Of a DNA stretch of 64,000 nt, positions 9,203 through 17,871 are shown piece after piece. The first letter of the stretch is position 1; each line of letters opens with the position of its first letter. The DNA lies in NCBI GenBank assembly GCA_013416445.1, contig JACCER010000008.1, positions 62,001 through 126,000 on the forward strand, given 5' to 3'. Position numbers and translations under genes: made by a program. This DNA comes from Alcaligenaceae bacterium (GTDB lineage: Bacteria > Pseudomonadota > Gammaproteobacteria > Burkholderiales > Burkholderiaceae_B). A model generated the notes under the pieces. That model saw only the letters and a program-made list of their open reading frames with translations. It was not told the origin of the DNA and searched no databases.

Positions 9203-10777
9203 ATGGTCAGCAATTTCGCAAGTCCTAATTTAAGCCAGGCTCTGGTGTTCGACAAACCAGAGACCGTGTCCCGACACGGCGTGGTGGCTACCCAAAACCG
9301 GGCAGCCAGCGAAGCCGGTATCCAGGTGTTGCGCGAAGGCGGTAATGCCATAGATGCCGCAGTGGCGGCAGCCCTGGTGTTGACGGTAACCGAGCCCTGG
9401 ATGAGCAGCCTTGGGGGGGGCGGGGCTTTATTGTCTTACTCGGCTAAATCAGGCACGGTCAAAGCGGTCGATTTTTCCATGATATCTCCTGCCACGCTTG
9501 ACCCCGACAGTTACGGGGTGCTTAAAGGGCGGGATGCCGACTTATTCGGCTGGCCTAAAGTCGTCGATGACCGCAATGTGCTGGGTGCGCCGTCGGTAGC
9601 CGTGCCTGGGGTCGTGGCTGGTTTGTCTACCGCACTAGCTCAGTTGGGTACGCGTAGTTGGGCCGATATCTTGCAGCCAGCCATCGAGCATGCTCGCCAA
9701 GGCTTTCAGGTCGATTGGTATGCCAGCCTGATGATCGCTCAAGCTGCCCCCGACTTGCAAAAGTTTTCATCGTCGGCAGCCGACTTCCTGCCAGGCGGGC
9801 ATACGCCGTTTGCCGAACCGCCAACGCCTGGAGCCCAGCCTGTGCGTTTGTCGCGCCAACGCCTGCTTGCCACCCTTGAACGCTTAGCCAGCGCGGGGCC
9901 ACAAGATTTCTACGAAGGCGAGATCGCCGCTTCCATCGTGGCCGACGTGCAGGCCGAGGGCGGTTATCTGTCGATGCAAGACATGCGCCAATATCGGGCC
10001 AAAATACTCGAGCCAGCAGCATCTTGGTACCGAGGGCAACAAGTTTGTGTTGTGCCAGGGCTAAATGGCGGCCCTACATTGCAGGCTGCGTTGGCGGGCC
10101 TGGCGCAGCGCTATACGCCGGGCGCGACCATTGATGCGCAAACCTTTGTCGCCCATGCGGCAAGCATATATGCGGCGACCCAAGAACGCCTGGCAACCAT
10201 GGGTGATCATGGCGGTGAAAGCTGCACTACGCATTTAAGCGTGGTCGATGCCCAGGGCAATATGGTGGCACTGACGCAAACCTTGCTTTCCAGCTTTGGC
10301 TCGCGTCTTACGCTGGGGCAAAGCGGGTTGCTGATGAATAACGGGGTAATGTGGTTTGACCCCGTCCCTGGCCGTCCAAATTCGATAGGGCCGGGCAAGC
10401 GGCCACTGTGCAACTTCTGCCCGGTATTGGTGCTAGGCGACAAGGGCAATTATGCGCTGGGCGGTTCGGGTGGCCGCAAGATCATGCCGGCGTTGTTGGG
10501 CCTTATTTCTTTTCTTACGGATCATGGGCTGAGCTTGCGTGATGCGCTGAATCATCCACGTATCGATGTCAGCGGCAACCCCTGGATCACCGCCGACCAC
10601 CGCATGCCGCCAGTTGTGCTGGATGCACTGGCAAAAGTATTGCCAGTGGTGCGCGCTGAACGAACCGTGCTGCCGGTGAACTTTACCATTGCCTTGGGCG
10701 TAGGAGAACATAATGGTCAAAAATTTGGGGCGACTGAATCCAGCATGCCGTGGGCCGAGGCGCTTGCGCAAACCTGA
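9203..10777 (+). CDS. Gamma-glutamyltransferase family protein, no signal peptide
   Basis: A 524-residue Ntn-hydrolase of the gamma-glutamyltransferase family. These are made as precursors that cut themselves before a threonine, which then attacks gamma-glutamyl bonds. The small-subunit start is visible as CTTHLSVVDAQGN with Thr342 the predicted nucleophile, followed by LLSSFGSRL. The large-subunit segment EGGNAIDAAVAAALVLTVTE is also typical. The usual PPPSSGG oxyanion segment reads PGLNGGPTL (about 285-293), which may change specificity. Unlike E. coli Ggt there is no signal peptide, so the enzyme should be cytosolic and act on imported substrate. ATG 9203 with GGAG upstream; 20 bases after the M81 gene and ahead of the peptide transporter. 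Cephalosporin acylase-type activity is an alternative. Confidence 0.9.
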   Translation: MVSNFASPNLSQALVFDKPETVSRHGVVATQNRAASEAGIQVLREGGNAIDAAVAAALVLTVTEPWMSSLGGGGALLSYSAKSGTVKAVDFSMISPATLDPDSYGVLKGRDADLFGWPKVVDDRNVLGAPSVAVPGVVAGLSTALAQLGTRSWADILQPAIEHARQGFQVDWYASLMIAQAAPDLQKFSSSAADFLPGGHTPFAEPPTPGAQPVRLSRQRLLATLERLASAGPQDFYEGEIAASIVADVQAEGGYLSMQDMRQYRAKILEPAASWYRGQQVCVVPGLNGGPTLQAALAGLAQRYTPGATIDAQTFVAHAASIYAATQERLATMGDHGGESCTTHLSVVDAQGNMVALTQTLLSSFGSRLTLGQSGLLMNNGVMWFDPVPGRPNSIGPGKRPLCNFCPVLVLGDKGNYALGGSGGRKIMPALLGLISFLTDHGLSLRDALNHPRIDVSGNPWITADHRMPPVVLDALAKVLPVVRAERTVLPVNFTIALGVGEHNGQKFGATESSMPWAEALAQT

Positions 10778-10818
10778 TCCCATTGTTTTTATTGAAATAA
10801 TTTAAAACGAGAAAAAAG

Positions 10819-10827
10819 TAGTATCAA
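10819..10827. promoter_or_regulatory. Second copy of candidate MarR half-site
   Basis: TAGTATCAA, the exact reverse complement of TTGATACTA at 7634-7642, within the 273-base AT-rich gap before the first binding-protein gene. It suggests an internal promoter for the transporter genes controlled by the same MarR. Only one clear arm is seen, so this is tentative. Confidence 0.35.
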
Positions 10828-11050
10828 TATGCATTAATTGTAGTTTGACTAAAGCTTGAAGGCACCATAAGATTAAAAGATAAATGCACGGGCAGCATAA
10901 TCGTGGCCTGTGTGTAAAACAACTCGAGACAAAGACAATATCCGTCGCTCCCTCTTCATGGGCGGATTGCGTCCGTAGTGACAACAAAATTAGTAATTAC
11001 TTCACAGTATTTTGGCGTGTCTGCGCCGGTCACTCATAAGGGGAAAATCC

Positions 11051-12649
11051 ATGTCATTTCAGGCTTTGAAATTGCGCTCGGCACTCACTTTGACTTTGCT
11101 GGCGTCGGCTTGCGCTGTCACAGGCTATACAGCCACGGCAGGTGCGCAAACTGTTACCGCCGTTTTGCATTCGCCGTTACGGGTGCTTGACCCGGTCATC
11201 ACTACGGCTTACATCACGCGCAATCATGGCTACATGATCTACGACACGCTGCTGGCCACCGACGCCAATGCCAAGATTCAGCCGCAAATGGTCGACAAGT
11301 GGGTAGTGTCCGACGACGGCAAAACTTACACATTTACACTGCGCCCCGGCCTGAAATGGCACGATGGGCAACCGGTCAAGGCAGAAGATTGCATTCCTTC
11401 CATCAAGCGCTGGGCCGAACGCGACAAAATGGGCCAGATATTGCTGGATCTCACCGCCGACATGAAAGTGGTCGACGACAACACCTTCCAGATCATCATG
11501 AAGCAGCCCACCAACCTGGTGCTGCGCACCCTGGCCAAAGCCAGCGGTACCACGCCCTTCATGATGCCCAAGCGCATCGCTGAAACCCCTTCCAGCCAAT
11601 CCATCACCGAGCACATCGGTTCGGGCCCGTTCAAGTGGGTTGCCACTGAATTTAAACCCGGCCTGAAAGCCGTTTACGCCAAGAATACCGATTACGTGCC
11701 GCGTACCGAACCGGCCAGCTTTACCGCCGGTGGCAAAGTGGTCAATGTAGAGCGTGTGGTTTGGGCCGGGATGCCCGACAGCATGACGGCGGTGAACGCC
11801 CTGATGAATGGCGAAATCGACTACATCGAGCAGGTGCCCTACGATTTGCTACCCATGGTGGAAGGCAATAAAGACCTGAATGTCGGCATCATCGACAAGG
11901 TGGGTTACCAAACCATGTACCGGATGAACTTCCTTTACCCTCCCTTCAACAATCAGTTGGCGCGGCAAGCGGCCATGTACGCCGTGGGTCAAGATAATGT
12001 CATGAGCGCACTGGTCGGCAACGCCAAGTACTACAAGACTTGTGCGGCCTTGTTTGGTTGCGGCATGCCCTACGAAAGTTTGTACGGGCAAGACATGGTT
12101 GTGCCTTCAAATATAGAAAAAGCCAAAGAACTGCTTAAACAAGCTGGCTACGATGGCACGCCTGTCGTTATCCTGCACCCCACCGATGTTACCGGCCTTG
12201 CCGCACAGCCAGTCGTCATTGCCGAAGCCTTGCGTAAAGCCGGCTTCAAGGTCAACTTGCAGGCCATGGATTGGCAAACCGTGGTGACACGCAGGGCGGT
12301 GTCCGAACCACCCGCACAAGGTGGCTGGAATATTTTCTCCACCAACTGGAGCCTGCTCGATATCCAAGACCCGTTGCGCGACTCGGCAATAGCCACCAAT
12401 GGCAAGCAGGCCTGGTTTGGCTGGCCTGATATCCCAAAAATCGAAGAACTACGCCACAGCTTTGCGCTGGCTTCTGATCCGGCCGAATTAAAGTCCCTGG
12501 CTGATCAGGTCCAGAAACTGGCCACAGACGAAGGTGTAGCGGTGCCGCTGGGCCAATACTATAACGTTGCTGCTTATAACACCAAGCTCAGCAATGTTCC
12601 CATCGAGCCCATACCGCTCTTCTGGAGCATCAAGAAAGCAGGCAAGTAA
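11051..12649 (+). CDS. ABC transporter substrate-binding protein, family 5 (peptide), paralogue 1 of 3
   Basis: A 532-residue periplasmic binding protein of the DppA/OppA family. ATG 11051 is preceded by AAGGGG and begins the signal peptide MSFQALKLRSALTLTLLASA, cleaved near AGA|QTVT. The family core is clear: VSDDGKTYTFTLRPGLKWHD, DCIPSIKRWAERD, SGPFKW, and a Cys pair in KTCAALFGCG. It binds peptide or a peptide-like ligand and delivers it to the permeases at 16031-17871. Two further paralogues of identical length follow in tandem. The Cys in LASAC is not a real lipobox: there is no Leu at -3 and the third paralogue lacks the Cys. Confidence 0.93.
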   Translation: MSFQALKLRSALTLTLLASACAVTGYTATAGAQTVTAVLHSPLRVLDPVITTAYITRNHGYMIYDTLLATDANAKIQPQMVDKWVVSDDGKTYTFTLRPGLKWHDGQPVKAEDCIPSIKRWAERDKMGQILLDLTADMKVVDDNTFQIIMKQPTNLVLRTLAKASGTTPFMMPKRIAETPSSQSITEHIGSGPFKWVATEFKPGLKAVYAKNTDYVPRTEPASFTAGGKVVNVERVVWAGMPDSMTAVNALMNGEIDYIEQVPYDLLPMVEGNKDLNVGIIDKVGYQTMYRMNFLYPPFNNQLARQAAMYAVGQDNVMSALVGNAKYYKTCAALFGCGMPYESLYGQDMVVPSNIEKAKELLKQAGYDGTPVVILHPTDVTGLAAQPVVIAEALRKAGFKVNLQAMDWQTVVTRRAVSEPPAQGGWNIFSTNWSLLDIQDPLRDSAIATNGKQAWFGWPDIPKIEELRHSFALASDPAELKSLADQVQKLATDEGVAVPLGQYYNVAAYNTKLSNVPIEPIPLFWSIKKAGK

Positions 12650-12706
12650 GTCGCTTGCGCGCTTGCCAACACATCTGGTCGCCATTGCCTCAGTCGTGGG
12701 GTAGTG

Positions 12707-12751
12707 GGGCCGGTGGCCCGCACTGTATTGTGCGTTGGCTCAATTTTTTTT
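12707..12751 (+). terminator. Weak hairpin plus distant T-run between binding-protein genes
   Basis: GGGCC-GGT-GGCCC (12707-12719), a second small hairpin GCAC/GTGC (12719-12732) and a T8 run (12744-12751) in the 148-base gap between the first and second binding-protein genes. It could act as a partial terminator that gives the first receptor more transcript, but the hairpin and T-run are not adjacent. Confidence 0.25.
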
Positions 12752-12797
12752 GCAATATTCCAATACTTCCATATCGTTTGATCATAAGGGTTAGTTT

Positions 12798-14396
12798 ATG
12801 TCGTATCAGGCTTTGAAATTACGTTCAGCGTTCTCGGTGGCTGTGCTTGCGTCGGCTTGTATCTCCATGGGATATACAAGTATGGCAAGCGCTCAAACCC
12901 TTACTACCGTCATGCATTCGCCACTACGGGTGCTTGATCCCGTCATTACAACGGCCTACATCACACGTACGCATGGCTACATGATCTACGACACGCTGCT
13001 GTCTACCGATGCCAATGCCCAGATTCAGCCGCAAATGGTCGACAAATGGGTAGTCTCCGACGACGGCAAAATTTACACGTTTACACTGCGTCCTGGCCTG
13101 AAATGGCACGATGGGCAGCCAGTTAAATCAGAAGACTGCATTGCTTCCATCAAGCGCTGGGCCGAACGCGACAAAATGGGCCAGATATTGCTGGAGCTCA
13201 CGGCTGATCTGAAAGTGGTCGACGACAGCACCTTCCAGATCACCATGACGCAGCCCACCAACCTGGTGCTGCGCACTCTGGCCAAAACCAGTGGCACGGC
13301 GCCTTTCATGATGCCCAAGCGCATCGCCGAAACGCCCTCCAGCAAGGCTATTACCGAACACATTGGTTCTGGCCCATTCAAGTGGGTTGCTGAAGAATTC
13401 AAGCCTGGCTTGAAAGCCGTCTACGCCAAGAATACCGATTACGTGCCGCGCGCCGAGCCGGCCAGCTTTACCTCCGGTGGCAAAGTGGTCAATGTAGATC
13501 GCGTGGTCTGGTCCGTGATGCCCGACAACATGACAGCCATAAACGCATTAATCAATGGCGAAATCGACTATATCGAATCACTGCCTTACGACCTGCTGCC
13601 CATGGTAGAAGGCAATAAAGGCCTGAATGTCGGCCCGATTGACAAGGTGGGCTTCCAGTCTATGTACCGGATGAACTTCCTTAACCCTCCTTTCGATAAC
13701 AAATTGATACGGCAAGCGGCCATGTACGCAGTCGGTCAAGAAAGCGTCATGAAAGCGCTCATCGGCGATCCCAGGTTTTATCGGACATGCCCAGCTTTAT
13801 TTGGTTGCGGTCTGCCTTATGAAAGCTCGTATGGGCAAGACATGGTTGTGCCGTCAAATATTGAGAAGGCCAAAGAATTGCTCAAGCAGGCCGGCTATGA
13901 CGGCACGCCTGTAGTAATACTGCGCCCTACCGATGTTATTAGCGTTTCCGCACCACCGGTAGTCATTGCCGAAGCCTTGCGCAAAGCCGGTTTCAAGGTC
14001 AACCAGCAAGATATGGATTGGCAAACAGCGGTGACACGCAGAACGGTCACCGAACCGCCAGCGCAGGGCGGCTGGAGCATTTTCCCTACCGCCTGGAGCC
14101 TGCTTGATATTCAAGACCCATTGCGAAATACAGCGGTAGCCGCCAATGGCAAGCAGGCGTGGTTTGGTTGGCCTGATATCCCACAAATAGAAGAATTGCG
14201 TCAACGTTTCGCACTGGCTTCCGACGAGGCCGAATTAAAGTCCCTGGCCGAACAGGTACAGCGCGTGGCTATGGACGAAGGTGTGGCGGTACCGCTGGGC
14301 CAATACAACACTGTTGCCGCCTACCGTACGAACATTACTCAGGTACCCATCGAACCCATACCGTTCTTCTGGAGCATGAAAAAGGCGGGCAAGTAG
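12798..14396 (+). CDS. ABC transporter substrate-binding protein, family 5 (peptide), paralogue 2 of 3
   Basis: A 532-residue DppA/OppA-type receptor, co-linear with its neighbours without gaps. Signal peptide MSYQALKLRSAFSVAVLASA, cleaved near ASA|QTLT. The core (VSDDGKIYTFTLRPGLKWHD, KRWAERDKMG, IGSGPFKW) matches paralogues 1 and 3. It differs from both around the central lobe, for example YRTCPALFGCGLPYE and the stretch near residues 315-345, where ligand contacts would lie, suggesting a different ligand preference. Start supported by ATAAGGG upstream. The 32-base gap to paralogue 3 and the shared permease genes downstream indicate one transporter with alternative receptors. Confidence 0.93.
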   Translation: MSYQALKLRSAFSVAVLASACISMGYTSMASAQTLTTVMHSPLRVLDPVITTAYITRTHGYMIYDTLLSTDANAQIQPQMVDKWVVSDDGKIYTFTLRPGLKWHDGQPVKSEDCIASIKRWAERDKMGQILLELTADLKVVDDSTFQITMTQPTNLVLRTLAKTSGTAPFMMPKRIAETPSSKAITEHIGSGPFKWVAEEFKPGLKAVYAKNTDYVPRAEPASFTSGGKVVNVDRVVWSVMPDNMTAINALINGEIDYIESLPYDLLPMVEGNKGLNVGPIDKVGFQSMYRMNFLNPPFDNKLIRQAAMYAVGQESVMKALIGDPRFYRTCPALFGCGLPYESSYGQDMVVPSNIEKAKELLKQAGYDGTPVVILRPTDVISVSAPPVVIAEALRKAGFKVNQQDMDWQTAVTRRTVTEPPAQGGWSIFPTAWSLLDIQDPLRNTAVAANGKQAWFGWPDIPQIEELRQRFALASDEAELKSLAEQVQRVAMDEGVAVPLGQYNTVAAYRTNITQVPIEPIPFFWSMKKAGK

Positions 14397-14428
14397 ATCG
14401 TGCTGGTTTTTAATATTAAGGTGTGCCT

Positions 14429-16027
14429 ATGTCGTATCAGACTTTGAAATTACGTTCAGTGCTCTCGTTGGCGGTGCTTGCTTCTGCTGGGGTATCCATG
14501 GGGTATTCAGGCGTGGCGGGCGCGCAAACTGTTACCGCTGTCATGCATTCGGCATTGCGGGTGCTTGATCCGGTCATCACTACGGCCTACATCACGCGTA
14601 CGCATGGCTACATGATCTACGACACGTTGCTGGCCACTGATGCCAATGCCCAGATTCAGCCGCAAATGGTCGACAAATGGGTAGTCTCCGACGACGGCAA
14701 AACCTACACGTTTACACTGCGCCCTGGCCTGAAATGGCACGATGGGCAGCCGGTCAAATCAGAAGACTGTATTGCTTCCATCAAGCGTTGGGCCGAACGC
14801 GACAAAATGGGGCAGGTATTGCTGGAACTGGCCGCCGACATGAAAGTGGTCGACGACAGCACTTTTCAAATTGTCCTGACGCAGCCTACCAACCTGGTGC
14901 TGCGCACTCTGGCCAAAGCCAGCGGCACGGCGCCTTTCATGATGCCCAAGCGCATCGCTGAAACGCCTTCCAGCAAGGCTATTACCGAACACATTGGTTC
15001 TGGCCCATTCAAGTGGGTTGCCGAAGAATTCAAGCCTGGCTTGAAAGCCGTCTATGCCAAAAACACCGATTACGTGCCGCGCGCCGAACCGATCAACTTT
15101 ACCGCCGGGGGTAAAGTGGTCAATGTTGACCGTGTGGTATGGGCCGTGATGCCTGACAACATGACGGCGGTGAACGCCTTGATGAGTGGCGAAATCGACT
15201 ATATAGAGGCAGTACCCTACGACTTGCTCCCCATGCTGGAAGGCAATAAAGACCTTAACGTTGGCATCATAGATAAGGTGGGTTATCAGGTCATGTATCG
15301 GATGAACTTCCTTCATCCTCCTTTCGATAATCAACTGGTACGGCAAGCGGCCATGTATGCAGTCAGCCAAGACGACGTCATGAAGGCGCTGGTAGGCAAT
15401 GCTAAGTACTACAAGACTTGCGCGGCCTTGTTTGGTTGCGGCATGCCTTACGAAAGCTCGTATGGGCAAGACATGGTTGTGTCCTCCAATATAGACAAGG
15501 CCAAAGCATTGCTTAAGCAAGCCGGCTACGATGGAACGCCTGTGGTTATCCTGCATCCCACTGACGTTTACAGCCTTAGTGTGCCGCCTATGGTTATTGC
15601 TTCAGCCTTGCGCAAAGCCGGCTTCAAGGTTGATTTGCAAGCCATGGACTGGCAAACCGTGGTGACACGCAGGGCGGGGTCCGAGCCACCCGCACAGGGC
15701 GGCTGGAATATTTTCACGACCAGTTGGAGCCTGCTTGATATCCAAGATCCGCTACGAAATGCAACAGTGGCGGGCAATGGCAAACAGGCCTGGTTTGGCT
15801 GGCCTACTATGCCAAAAGTAGAAGGGCTGCGTCGCGACTTTGCCTTGGCTTCCGATGAGGCCAAATTAAAGTCCCTGGCCGAACAAGTACAGCATTTGGC
15901 AATTGATGAAGGTATGGTGGGGCCGCTAGGGCAATACAACAGTGTCGCCGCATATCGTACCAACATTACTAATGTTCCCATCGAACCGATACCGCTCTTT
16001 TGGAGCATGAAAAAGGCGGGTAAGTAG
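14429..16027 (+). CDS. ABC transporter substrate-binding protein, family 5 (peptide), paralogue 3 of 3
   Basis: A 532-residue receptor of the same set. ATG 14429 is chosen by alignment with the MSYQ start of paralogue 2 and by AAGGTG at 14418-14423; an in-frame GTG at 14423 falls in that Shine-Dalgarno sequence. Signal peptide MSYQTLKLRSVLSLAVLASA, cleaved near AGA|QTVT. Long stretches are nearly identical at DNA level to paralogue 2 (for example 13336-13450 against 14962-15076), while the middle follows paralogue 1 (KTCAALFGCGMPYES), so the three genes look mosaic. Its stop is 3 bases from the permease start at 16031, tying the receptors to that membrane complex. Confidence 0.93.
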   Translation: MSYQTLKLRSVLSLAVLASAGVSMGYSGVAGAQTVTAVMHSALRVLDPVITTAYITRTHGYMIYDTLLATDANAQIQPQMVDKWVVSDDGKTYTFTLRPGLKWHDGQPVKSEDCIASIKRWAERDKMGQVLLELAADMKVVDDSTFQIVLTQPTNLVLRTLAKASGTAPFMMPKRIAETPSSKAITEHIGSGPFKWVAEEFKPGLKAVYAKNTDYVPRAEPINFTAGGKVVNVDRVVWAVMPDNMTAVNALMSGEIDYIEAVPYDLLPMLEGNKDLNVGIIDKVGYQVMYRMNFLHPPFDNQLVRQAAMYAVSQDDVMKALVGNAKYYKTCAALFGCGMPYESSYGQDMVVSSNIDKAKALLKQAGYDGTPVVILHPTDVYSLSVPPMVIASALRKAGFKVDLQAMDWQTVVTRRAGSEPPAQGGWNIFTTSWSLLDIQDPLRNATVAGNGKQAWFGWPTMPKVEGLRRDFALASDEAKLKSLAEQVQHLAIDEGMVGPLGQYNSVAAYRTNITNVPIEPIPLFWSMKKAGK

Positions 16028-16030
16028 ATT

Positions 16031-16972
16031 ATGCTGGTCTTTATCATGCGGCGCTTGCTCGCCACCATTCCCGTCATGGGCGTTGTTGCGCTAGTGGTCT
16101 TTGCCATACTGCGCCTCACGCCCGGTGACCCGGCCGCCATTATTGCCGGGGATTCCGCCACGGCGGAACAGCTCGAGCAAATCCGCCATCACATGGGGCT
16201 GGACAAACCCATATATATGCAGTTTTTTGTATGGCTGTTGCAGCTATTGCGTGGCGATATGGGTATGTCGCTGATCTCGGGGGTTCCGGTCCTCGAGATG
16301 ATAGGCGATCGCATGGGGCCATCGCTGGCTTTGGCGATAGTAACCATAGTCTTCACTGTCCTGGTGGCCATTCCATTAGGGGTTATTGCCGCCTGGCATC
16401 AGGGCAAATTGCTGGATCGCGCCGTCATGGCTTTTTCCGTGCTGGGCTTTTCGGTGCCAGTTTTCGTTACCGGCTATGTGCTGATCTTGTTGTTTGCCAT
16501 TGGCTTGGGCTGGTTTCCCGTGCAAGGGTATAGGCCGATGGCTGATGGTTTCTGGGATTTCGCCCAACGCCTGGTGCTGCCAACTTTGGCGCTCAGCAGC
16601 ATTTACGTTGCCCTTATCGCCCGTATTACCCGCACCAGCATCATCGAAGTCATGGGGGAAGACTTCATTCGTACCGCGCGGGCCAAAGGCCTGAAAGAAA
16701 GCGCCGTGCTCATGCACCACGCCCTGCGCAATGCGGCTGTGCCCATAGTGACCATCATAGGGGTGGGCATTGCCTTGTTGATCAGCGGCGTAGTGGTTAC
16801 CGAATCCGTGTTCAATTTGCCTGGGCTGGGGCGCCTGGTGGTCGAGGCCGTGCTGGCGCGTGACTACCCGGTAATACAAGGGCTGATCTTGCTGTTTTCG
16901 TTTATTTATATTTTGATTAACCTAGTGGTCGACGTGCTTTATACCGTCTTCGATCCGCGTATCCGGTATTAA
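16031..16972 (+). CDS. ABC transporter permease, DppB-like
   Basis: A 313-residue inner-membrane permease with six predicted transmembrane helices. The DppB/OppB marks are the N-terminal MLVFIMRRLLATIPVMGVVA, LRLTPGDPAAIIAG, and the EAA coupling loop RTARAKGLKESAVLMHHALR that contacts the ATPase. The C-terminus VDVLYTVFDPRIRY is the usual DppB ending. It is separated by 3 bases from the third receptor and 2 bases from the second permease, so translation is probably coupled. Confidence 0.94.
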   Translation: MLVFIMRRLLATIPVMGVVALVVFAILRLTPGDPAAIIAGDSATAEQLEQIRHHMGLDKPIYMQFFVWLLQLLRGDMGMSLISGVPVLEMIGDRMGPSLALAIVTIVFTVLVAIPLGVIAAWHQGKLLDRAVMAFSVLGFSVPVFVTGYVLILLFAIGLGWFPVQGYRPMADGFWDFAQRLVLPTLALSSIYVALIARITRTSIIEVMGEDFIRTARAKGLKESAVLMHHALRNAAVPIVTIIGVGIALLISGVVVTESVFNLPGLGRLVVEAVLARDYPVIQGLILLFSFIYILINLVVDVLYTVFDPRIRY

Positions 16973-16974
16973 TC

Positions 16975-17871
16975 ATGTCAGCTAATATCAACGTTATCGA
17001 TCCGGTCGAGCCGCTCACGCATGACGCGGCACCGACCATATTCGCCCAGTTGCGGCATGCTTTTCAAAGCAAGCCTGTGCTGGTCGCCATGATACTGCTA
17101 TTGATTATTGTATTCATAGCGCTGTTCGCCCCCTTGCTTGGCACCGTTGACCCAAATGCACTCAATACCAGCGAGCGCCTGAAGGTGCCTGGCGCCGAAT
17201 TCTGGCTGGGTAGCGATGCCTATGGCCGCGATGTCTATAGCCGCGTCTTGTACGGGGCGCGTACCTCTCTTGTCGCCGGCCTGGGCGCAGCCGTTTTCAG
17301 TGTGGTTCTAGGCTTGTTTATTGGGGTGATTGCCGGCTATTTCCGAACCGCCGACGCCATCATCATGCGGATCATGGATGGCTTGATGGCCATTCCCGGC
17401 ATTCTGCTCGCGATAGCGCTGGTGGCGTTGTCGGGCGCCAGTTTAATGACGGTACTGATAGCCATCACGATTCCCGAAATTCCACGTGTTGTGCGGTTGG
17501 TGCGCAGTGTCGTGCTTACCGTGCGCAACGAACCTTATGTTGAAGCAGCCATCGCGCAAGGCACGCCTGTTCCGCGTATTTTGTTGCGGCATCTGGTGCC
17601 CAACACGATAGCGCCGCTGGTAGTGCAGGGGACTTACGTCTTTGCCTCGGCCATCCTGACGGAAGCCATACTTAGTTTCCTGGGGGCTGGGCTGGGTACG
17701 GAAACCTCGTCCTGGGGCAATATCATGGCTGAAGGGCGTATGTATTTTCAGATGCGTCCAGGGCTTATTCTTTATCCAGGTATTTTATTGTCGCTTACTG
17801 TACTAAGCGTGAATCTGTTGGGCGATGCCATGCGCGATGCGCTGGATCCTAGAATGGCGCGTAAATTATGA
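16975..17871 (+). CDS. ABC transporter permease, DppC-like
   Basis: A 298-residue permease, partner of the DppB-like protein. A hydrophilic N-terminal arm of about 40 residues precedes the first helix, as in DppC/OppC. Family marks are LGSDAYGRDVYSRVLYGART, the EAA loop EAAIAQGTPVPRILLRHLVP, FLGAGLGTETSSWGNIMAEG and the end LLGDAMRDALDPR. Its stop overlaps the ATPase start by four bases (ATGA at 17868-17871). Confidence 0.94.
   Translation: MSANINVIDPVEPLTHDAAPTIFAQLRHAFQSKPVLVAMILLLIIVFIALFAPLLGTVDPNALNTSERLKVPGAEFWLGSDAYGRDVYSRVLYGARTSLVAGLGAAVFSVVLGLFIGVIAGYFRTADAIIMRIMDGLMAIPGILLAIALVALSGASLMTVLIAITIPEIPRVVRLVRSVVLTVRNEPYVEAAIAQGTPVPRILLRHLVPNTIAPLVVQGTYVFASAILTEAILSFLGAGLGTETSSWGNIMAEGRMYFQMRPGLILYPGILLSLTVLSVNLLGDAMRDALDPRMARKL

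Noticed and set aside
11081-11120. Lipobox-like LASAC in the first receptor
   Set aside because: Leu is not at -3, and the third paralogue has Gly in place of the Cys, so these are more likely cleaved by signal peptidase I.
14759-15556. Long minus-strand open frame inside the third receptor gene (265 codons)
   Set aside because: Antisense to a conserved gene; similar antisense frames occur in the paralogues simply because the sense codons are conserved.
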